This document shows, piece by piece, positions 54,359 through 58,987 of a stretch of DNA of 58,987 nt; the stretch's first letter is position 1; each line of letters starts with the position of its first letter. The stretch is from Gammaproteobacteria bacterium 28-57-27 (GTDB taxonomy: Bacteria; Pseudomonadota; Gammaproteobacteria; Halothiobacillales; Halothiobacillaceae), in contig NCGK01000012.1 of the NCBI GenBank assembly GCA_002281735.1, positions 1-58,987 on the forward strand, written 5' to 3'. The notes under the pieces were generated by a model that was given only the letters and a program-made list of their open reading frames with translations, ran no database searches and was not told the DNA's origin. Made by a program: the position numbers and the translations under genes.

Positions 54359-57300
54359 TTATCGTGGTGCAATCTCCCACGCTGCCGTCATCATCCACCC
54401 CGCCGAACCCGTATACCACGTCCAGCCGCCGCGCCCGTTGTGAGGCTCCACGCCGTACACATCCGCCGCGATCACATACGGCTCGGTCATGTAACGCTCC
54501 GCGCCCTGTTGGGTCGCTGCGTGGCGAATCGGGCTAATCATGCTTAACAGCTCAAGTGCTTTGTCTTTCTGCCCGGCTTGGGCATAGGCCATCACCGCCC
54601 ACAACGCGGCATGAGTGTACTGGCCGCCGTTTTCACGCACGCCGGCGACGTAGCCTTTGATGTAGCCGGGGTCGTGCGGGGTGTGGTCGAAAGCGGGGGT
54701 GAGCAGGCGGATAATGCCGACATCCTTGTCGATCAGGCGCGCGTCCATGGCGTGCAGAACTTGTTCCACACGTTCGCCGGTCGCGGTGCCGGTGAGTACC
54801 GCCCAAGCCTGGGCTAGAGTATCGATCTGGCATTCGTCGGAGGCTTTGGAGCCGAGCACCGCGCCATTGTCGTACCAAGCGCGACGATACCAGTCGCCGT
54901 CCCAGCCTTCGGTGTTCAGCGCCGCGAACAGTTTGGCGCGGTGGGCGCGGTATTTTTCGGCGCGGGTCAGGTCGCGGCGCGCTTCGCACAGGGGGATGAA
55001 GTCGCCGAGAATGGCGTAGAGGAACATGCCCACCCACACGCTTTCGCCCTTGCCTTCGCGCCCGACGCGGTTCATGCCGTCGTTCCAGTCGCCGGTGCCC
55101 ATCAGCGGCAGGCCGTGTGCGCCGGTCTTGAGCGAACGATCGAGCGTGCGGCAGCAGTGATCGTACAAATCACCCTGCGTGCCGGATTCGGTCGGCACCA
55201 TGAAGCGCTCGTCTTCGCCCTCTTCCAGCAGCGCACCGCTGAGATAGCGCACTTGCTCATCGAGGATCGAGTTCTCGCCGGTGTGCTGGATGTACTTGGC
55301 GGTGGCGTAGGGCATCCACAGCAGGTCATCCGAAAAGCGGGTGCGGATGCCGCGTGAGCTGCCATCAGGATACGGGTGCCACCAATGCAGCACGTCGCCT
55401 TCCACGAACTGATTGGCGGCGTTAAGCAGAATTTGTTGGCGGGTCAGCGTGGCGTCGTGGCGGATCAGGTTGAGGGCGTCCTGCAACTGGTCGCGGAAGC
55501 CGAACGCGCCGCCGGATTGGTAATAGGCAGTGCGCGCCCAGATGCGGCAGACAAGAGCCTGATACGGCAGCCAGTGGTTGACCAAAATATCCACCTCCGG
55601 CTTGCCGGTGTGCACCTGAGCTTGGGCGGTGAAGTCTTGCCAGAAGGCCTGTACCTGTGCGAGTGCGGCATCGACCACGCCGGGGTGACGCAAGTCGTTG
55701 AGCAGCTTGGCCAAGCCCGCGGCATCATTGGTTTCGCCCAATACAAAACTCAGCGTGCGCACATCGCCCGGTTCGAGGGTGATTTGCGCTTGCAGTGCGG
55801 CGCAGTCGAGGCTTTTGCCGGTGCGGCCATCCAGGGTTGCGCTGTGCTCAAGGGCGTAGGGGTTGGCTGCACTGCGGCCTTGACCAATGACAGCGGCACG
55901 GTCACTGCTGTAATGCAGCGCCTCAGCGGGTGAGAGCAGCGCGGCATAGGCCGTGCCGCCAGCAAAGGCTCCGGCTTGCGGATTGCGCGCAATCAGGGCA
56001 TGTGCCGACGCGTCCCATGCGGTTTCAAGGTGCGGCGCGGTATCTTTGGGAACCGCGCCGAGCACCAGATGATTGACGTTGAAAACGGACAAGCGGCGCG
56101 GCTGGTCGGAAAGATTGCGCAGTTCGATACGCACAATGCGGCAAGTCACATCCAGCGGTACGAATACCGTACTGCGTTGTTCAAGATCGCTGCTGATATG
56201 CTGAAAGTGGCTGTAGCCCAGGCCGTGGCGCACTTCATAATCACCCGCACCGCTGACCGGGCCGGGCATCGGCGACCAGTACAGACCGGCATCTTCATCA
56301 CGAATATAGAAGGCTTCGCCGTGCGGATCGATTACCGGGTCGTTATGCCACGGGGGTAGACGGTGTTCGCGGCTGTTTTGCACGAAGGTATGCAGCGCGC
56401 CCGATTCGGTGACGATGCAGCCCGAATTATGTGCGTTGGCGAGCACATTCGACCAAGGCAGCGGAGTCGGTTTAACGCGGCCATTGCTTTGTTTGGGCAG
56501 GCGGATGACGTACTCGTTGCCGTCGGCATTGAAACCGCCGTAACTGTTTTCATATTGCAGGATTTCGGCAGTATGGTGCGGGGCAAGCGTACAGCTCGTA
56601 GGGGGCGCCGCGCGCAGCGATACTTGCTCAATGGTGCGCATGGCGCACCCTACAGCAATGTCGGCCGAGCTCGCGCTCACAGGTACTTCAAGCAAGGCCA
56701 ACGCTGCCTCCCGATCATCGGCCACGCCCAGCACAAACACCGCTTCGGCCTCCGCCCCCGGAGCAAGCTCCAACACCGTGCGCAAACTCAAACACGCATC
56801 CAGCACATTGCCGACGGTGTGGCTCAAATCCGCGTTGAACATGGCTTGCGGCGTGGCCAGCGAGCGCCCGCGCCCAATAAAACGCATACGGTCGGTTTCA
56901 AAACCGCTGACCGGTGCACCCAGCAGAGCATGCACCAGCACGGGAAAACGCTCATCCGCACCACGCGGACGGCGTTTGGCCAGGAGCGCGCCGTGTTCGG
57001 CATGCGCTTCGGTTTGCACAAATAACTTGGAAAACGCAGGATGCCCGGCATCGGCGGCGGCATGCTGAATCACCGGTTCAAGATACGAAGTCAACTCGAT
57101 GCGGCGTGGCGAGTCGCCAATGTTTTTCAAATGCACACGGCGCAGTTCGCGCCCAGCCTCCAGCGTGACCGTCATCTGCGCCTCAATGCCATGCGCGTGT
57201 TTGATGAAGTGAGCGGCCTCCCCCGTGAAGGACTGTCCGTACTCCGCGCCGTCTTCGTCCGGCACCGGCTGGCTCCCGACCGACCAAAACGCGCCCGTGT

Positions 57301-57454
57301 CCACATCGCGCAGGTAGATAAAGAAGCCGAGGCTGTCCTCGATCATGTCGCCATGCCAGCGCGTCAATTGCAGCTCGCCCAAGCTCGATTCGCCCGCGCT
57401 GGAGGAGGTGAGCATGACATTAAGCGTTGCGTTGTTCAGGGTATGGGTGGACAT
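54359..57454 (-). CDS. Glycoside hydrolase family 94 phosphorylase-like protein
   Basis: A 1031-residue soluble enzyme. Two related N-terminal beta-sandwich parts (SLGFFIYLRDVDTGAFWSVG and GEAFYIRDEDAGLYWSPMPG) precede an (alpha/alpha)6 barrel with GTGDWNDGMNRVG, where the Asp in DWNDG is the GH94 catalytic acid. Length and layout match stand-alone 1,2-beta-oligoglucan phosphorylases or the C-terminal part of NdvB cyclic glucan synthase; the synthase transferase part is absent. I favour a phosphorylase role. The ATG at 57454 gives MSTHTLNNATLN. Residues ~267-286 (VGCAMRTIEQ...AAPPT) come from an inserted repeat. Confidence 0.88.
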   Translation of the reverse strand: MSTHTLNNATLNVMLTSSSAGESSLGELQLTRWHGDMIEDSLGFFIYLRDVDTGAFWSVGSQPVPDEDGAEYGQSFTGEAAHFIKHAHGIEAQMTVTLEAGRELRRVHLKNIGDSPRRIELTSYLEPVIQHAAADAGHPAFSKLFVQTEAHAEHGALLAKRRPRGADERFPVLVHALLGAPVSGFETDRMRFIGRGRSLATPQAMFNADLSHTVGNVLDACLSLRTVLELAPGAEAEAVFVLGVADDREAALALLEVPVSASSADIAVGCAMRTIEQVSLRAAPPTSCTLAPHHTAEILQYENSYGGFNADGNEYVIRLPKQSNGRVKPTPLPWSNVLANAHNSGCIVTESGALHTFVQNSREHRLPPWHNDPVIDPHGEAFYIRDEDAGLYWSPMPGPVSGAGDYEVRHGLGYSHFQHISSDLEQRSTVFVPLDVTCRIVRIELRNLSDQPRRLSVFNVNHLVLGAVPKDTAPHLETAWDASAHALIARNPQAGAFAGGTAYAALLSPAEALHYSSDRAAVIGQGRSAANPYALEHSATLDGRTGKSLDCAALQAQITLEPGDVRTLSFVLGETNDAAGLAKLLNDLRHPGVVDAALAQVQAFWQDFTAQAQVHTGKPEVDILVNHWLPYQALVCRIWARTAYYQSGGAFGFRDQLQDALNLIRHDATLTRQQILLNAANQFVEGDVLHWWHPYPDGSSRGIRTRFSDDLLWMPYATAKYIQHTGENSILDEQVRYLSGALLEEGEDERFMVPTESGTQGDLYDHCCRTLDRSLKTGAHGLPLMGTGDWNDGMNRVGREGKGESVWVGMFLYAILGDFIPLCEARRDLTRAEKYRAHRAKLFAALNTEGWDGDWYRRAWYDNGAVLGSKASDECQIDTLAQAWAVLTGTATGERVEQVLHAMDARLIDKDVGIIRLLTPAFDHTPHDPGYIKGYVAGVRENGGQYTHAALWAVMAYAQAGQKDKALELLSMISPIRHAATQQGAERYMTEPYVIAADVYGVEPHNGRGGWTWYTGSAGWMMTAAWEIAPR
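56598..56653. repeat. GTAGGGTGCGCC element, copy 3, inside the GH94 gene
   Basis: The arms at 56598-56618 (GTAGGGGGCGCCGCGCGCAG) and 56633-56653 (GGTGCGCATGGCGCACCCTA) match the intergenic copies at 32467 and 47471 in sequence, spacing and total length. The coding frame is not broken. Confidence 0.82.
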
Positions 57455-57489
57455 GGTTGCACTCTCGATAAGGGAATGGGATTGGGAAA

Positions 57490-58299
57490 TTAGCCTTTCA
57501 TACTGCCTTGCGTCAGCCCGGCAATGTACTGTTTCTGCAAGATCAAAAACACGATCAACACCGGCAAAACCGTTAAGGTCGAAGCCGCCATCATCAGCTC
57601 GGTATCTTGCACATGCTCGCCCGCAAGATTGGCCAGTGCCACCGGCAGGGTGTAAAGACTGCCATCGGAGAGCACGATCAGCGGCCACATGAAATCGTTC
57701 CAGCTGCCCATAAAGGTAAACAGCGCCAGCGTAGCCAGAATCGGGCGCAGCATGGGCAACACCACCGACCAGAACAAGCGGAACTCGCTGGCGCCGTCCA
57801 GTCGCGCGGCATCCAGCATGGCGTCCGGGATGTTTTGCGCATATTGACGCACCAGAAAAATACCGAAAATACTGGCCAGCAGCGGCACCAGCACCCCGGC
57901 ATAACTGTTAATCAGTCCCATCTGTTTGAGCATCAAAAACAGCGGCAGCATGGCGACTTGGGCAGGAATGACCATGGCGGCGAGCAGGCTGCGAAACAGC
58001 GCCTCGCGTCCGGCAAAGCGCAGTTTGGCAAAGGCATAGCCCGCCATGGCGTTAATCATGGTGGCCAAAGCCGTGGCCAGCAGAGCGATAAGCGCGCTAT
58101 TGAGTGCGTAACGCCCCATGTCCATGCGGGTGAATAAATCGCGGTAATGATCGAGCGTCGGCGTGCTCGGCCACAGGCGCGGCGGAATGGCGCTGGCTTC
58201 GCCGGTGGGCATAAACGAGGCGGCCAGCATCCACGCAAACGGTGCGAGGGTGAGCATCGCAAGGATGATGAGCAGGGCGTGATGAAAAACGCGTTTCAC
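57490..58299 (-). CDS. Sugar ABC transporter permease (MalG/CUT1 type)
   Basis: A 269-residue inner-membrane permease with six helices. The cytoplasmic EAA loop is ARLDGASEFRLFWSVVLPML, RPILA, which docks the ATPase. It lies 35 bp upstream of the GH94 gene on the same strand, so both probably serve the same oligosaccharide. The expected MalF-like permease, binding protein and ATPase are not upstream; a repeat-rich gap and a divergent marC gene are there instead. It may use components encoded elsewhere or be left over from a broken operon. Confidence 0.9.
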   Translation of the reverse strand: MKRVFHHALLIILAMLTLAPFAWMLAASFMPTGEASAIPPRLWPSTPTLDHYRDLFTRMDMGRYALNSALIALLATALATMINAMAGYAFAKLRFAGREALFRSLLAAMVIPAQVAMLPLFLMLKQMGLINSYAGVLVPLLASIFGIFLVRQYAQNIPDAMLDAARLDGASEFRLFWSVVLPMLRPILATLALFTFMGSWNDFMWPLIVLSDGSLYTLPVALANLAGEHVQDTELMMAASTLTVLPVLIVFLILQKQYIAGLTQGSMKG

Positions 58300-58372
58300 A
58301 GTTAAAAAATGGCCTGGAAAAATGTGAGTGCTATGGCGTAATAATCAGGGCTCGGTGATACTGATGGCCGGT

Positions 58373-58486
58373 TTATTAATCCGGCAGGTTTGCCCGCGAG
58401 TCCGTTCGCCCTGAGCCTGTCGAAGAGCCGTGCTTCGACAGGCTCAGCACGAACGGTAGCCATGTTGTGTCGTGCCGGATCAATAG
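58373..58486. repeat. Nested inverted repeats in the permease/marC gap
   Basis: An outer pair TTATTAATCCGGCA (58373-58386) and TGCCGGATCAATAG (58473-58486) encloses an inner pair. The inner arms are CCGTTCGCCCTGAGCCTGTC (58402-58421) and GACAGGCTCAGCACGAACGG (58437-58456). The outer pair is the same sequence as the middle layer at 32425-32552. No gene lies in 58300-58530. Confidence 0.78.
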
Positions 58487-58530
58487 CCCACAGCCTACCG
58501 GCACATCCGCGAACACACAATGAGCACCCC

Positions 58531-58987
58531 GTGGACACCCTCAGCATTCTAAGTACCTTTGCCGCTACCTCGTTTGCCTTGCTCAACCCCTTGGGCATGT
58601 TGCCGATTTTTATGGGCTACACCGGCCATCTCAGCGGCCTGGCGCAACGTTGGCTGGCGCTGCTTTTGTCTTTGACCGTGATGGGTTTGACCTTGTTATT
58701 TTTGCTCACGGGCAACGCCATCATCGACTTTTTTGGCATTACGCTCGACTCGTTCCGTGTGGCAGGTGGTATTTTGCTACTACTGCTCGGTATCAATATT
58801 GTCATGGGCGGCTCGGGCAAAGCGGCGCAGGATTTGGATGTTGAAACCCAAGCCAATGAATTTAACGAGGCCAAGTCGGTCTATCGCCAAATCGTGGTGC
58901 CGTTTGCCATGCCGCTGTTGGTCGGGCCGGGGGTGATTGCCAATTTGATTTTGTACGCGGGTGAGGCGCGCCACAGTCATGATCCCG
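58531..58987 (+). CDS. MarC-family inner-membrane protein (partial)
   Basis: The frame opens with GTG at 58531 and runs off the window edge after 152 codons, so the C-terminus is missing. It reads VDTLSILSTFAATSFALLNP, LGMLPIFMGY, then DSFRVAGGILLLLLGINIVM and VVPFAMPLLVGPGVIANLIL. These are the conserved helices and Pro-rich motifs of MarC/UPF0056. The function is unsettled; it was once linked to multiple antibiotic resistance in E. coli. The start could also lie at a nearby alternative codon, as no clear ribosome-binding site is seen. Confidence 0.85.
   Translation, partial: MDTLSILSTFAATSFALLNPLGMLPIFMGYTGHLSGLAQRWLALLLSLTVMGLTLLFLLTGNAIIDFFGITLDSFRVAGGILLLLLGINIVMGGSGKAAQDLDVETQANEFNEAKSVYRQIVVPFAMPLLVGPGVIANLILYAGEARHSHDP

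Noticed and set aside
57455..57688. Longer N-terminus for the GH94 protein
   Set aside because: It overlaps the permease gene on the same strand in another frame and has no family similarity.

Overview
The window looks like a gammaproteobacterial chromosome segment, dense with housekeeping genes. Evidence: the polA / DUF2782 / homoserine kinase neighbourhood, the dusB-fis operon, the rplU-rpmA-obgE-proB operon divergent from ispB, an IspB closely resembling that of E. coli, a PilT/PilU set, and the TamA/TamB pair. DsrE-type proteins, MetX-MetW and PurT would suit a sulfur-oxidising, Chromatiales-like lineage, but that placement is inference.

Left third (1-30 kb): the end of a beta-barrel protein and a peptidoglycan-binding envelope protein; a membrane GGDEF/EAL protein; polA; a LOG-family protein, DUF2782 and thrB; dusB-fis and two small genes; pyrE, mscL, purD and purT; proB-obgE-rpmA-rplU; ispB; tRNA-Pro(CGG); ligA behind three type IV pilus retraction ATPases; pipY(yggS)-proC-yggT; metX-metW. 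Seven gaps in 8-33 kb carry one family of paired inverted repeats (CACAGAG family).

Middle (29.5-47.3 kb): a polytopic membrane protein, an RsmB-like rRNA methyltransferase, OpgD, an inositol-monophosphatase-like enzyme, two toxin-antitoxin modules (BrnT/BrnA and HigB/HigA type), then the overlapping block hrpA-tamA-tamB. That block has been invaded in frame by interspersed repeats. HrpA carries a complete DUF559 nuclease-like domain bounded by such repeats, the TamA leader is partly encoded by a palindromic repeat, and TamB has a 66-bp tandem repeat.

Right part (47-59 kb): a repeat-rich junction with an RluE-like pseudogene; a four-gene unit of periplasmic DsrE-like protein, porin, ECF sigma factor and an anti-sigma factor whose periplasmic part is itself a DsrE-like domain; an intact RluE-type pseudouridine synthase; a 174-bp MITE-like element; a roadblock / protoglobin pair facing a second roadblock gene; a large GH94 phosphorylase-like gene with a repeat inside its reading frame behind a lone sugar ABC permease; and the start of a MarC-family gene at the right edge.

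The two strongest candidates for something undescribed are the sigma / anti-sigma pair with a DsrE-type sensor domain next to a free DsrE paralogue and a porin, and the repeat-bounded DUF559 domain inserted into HrpA.
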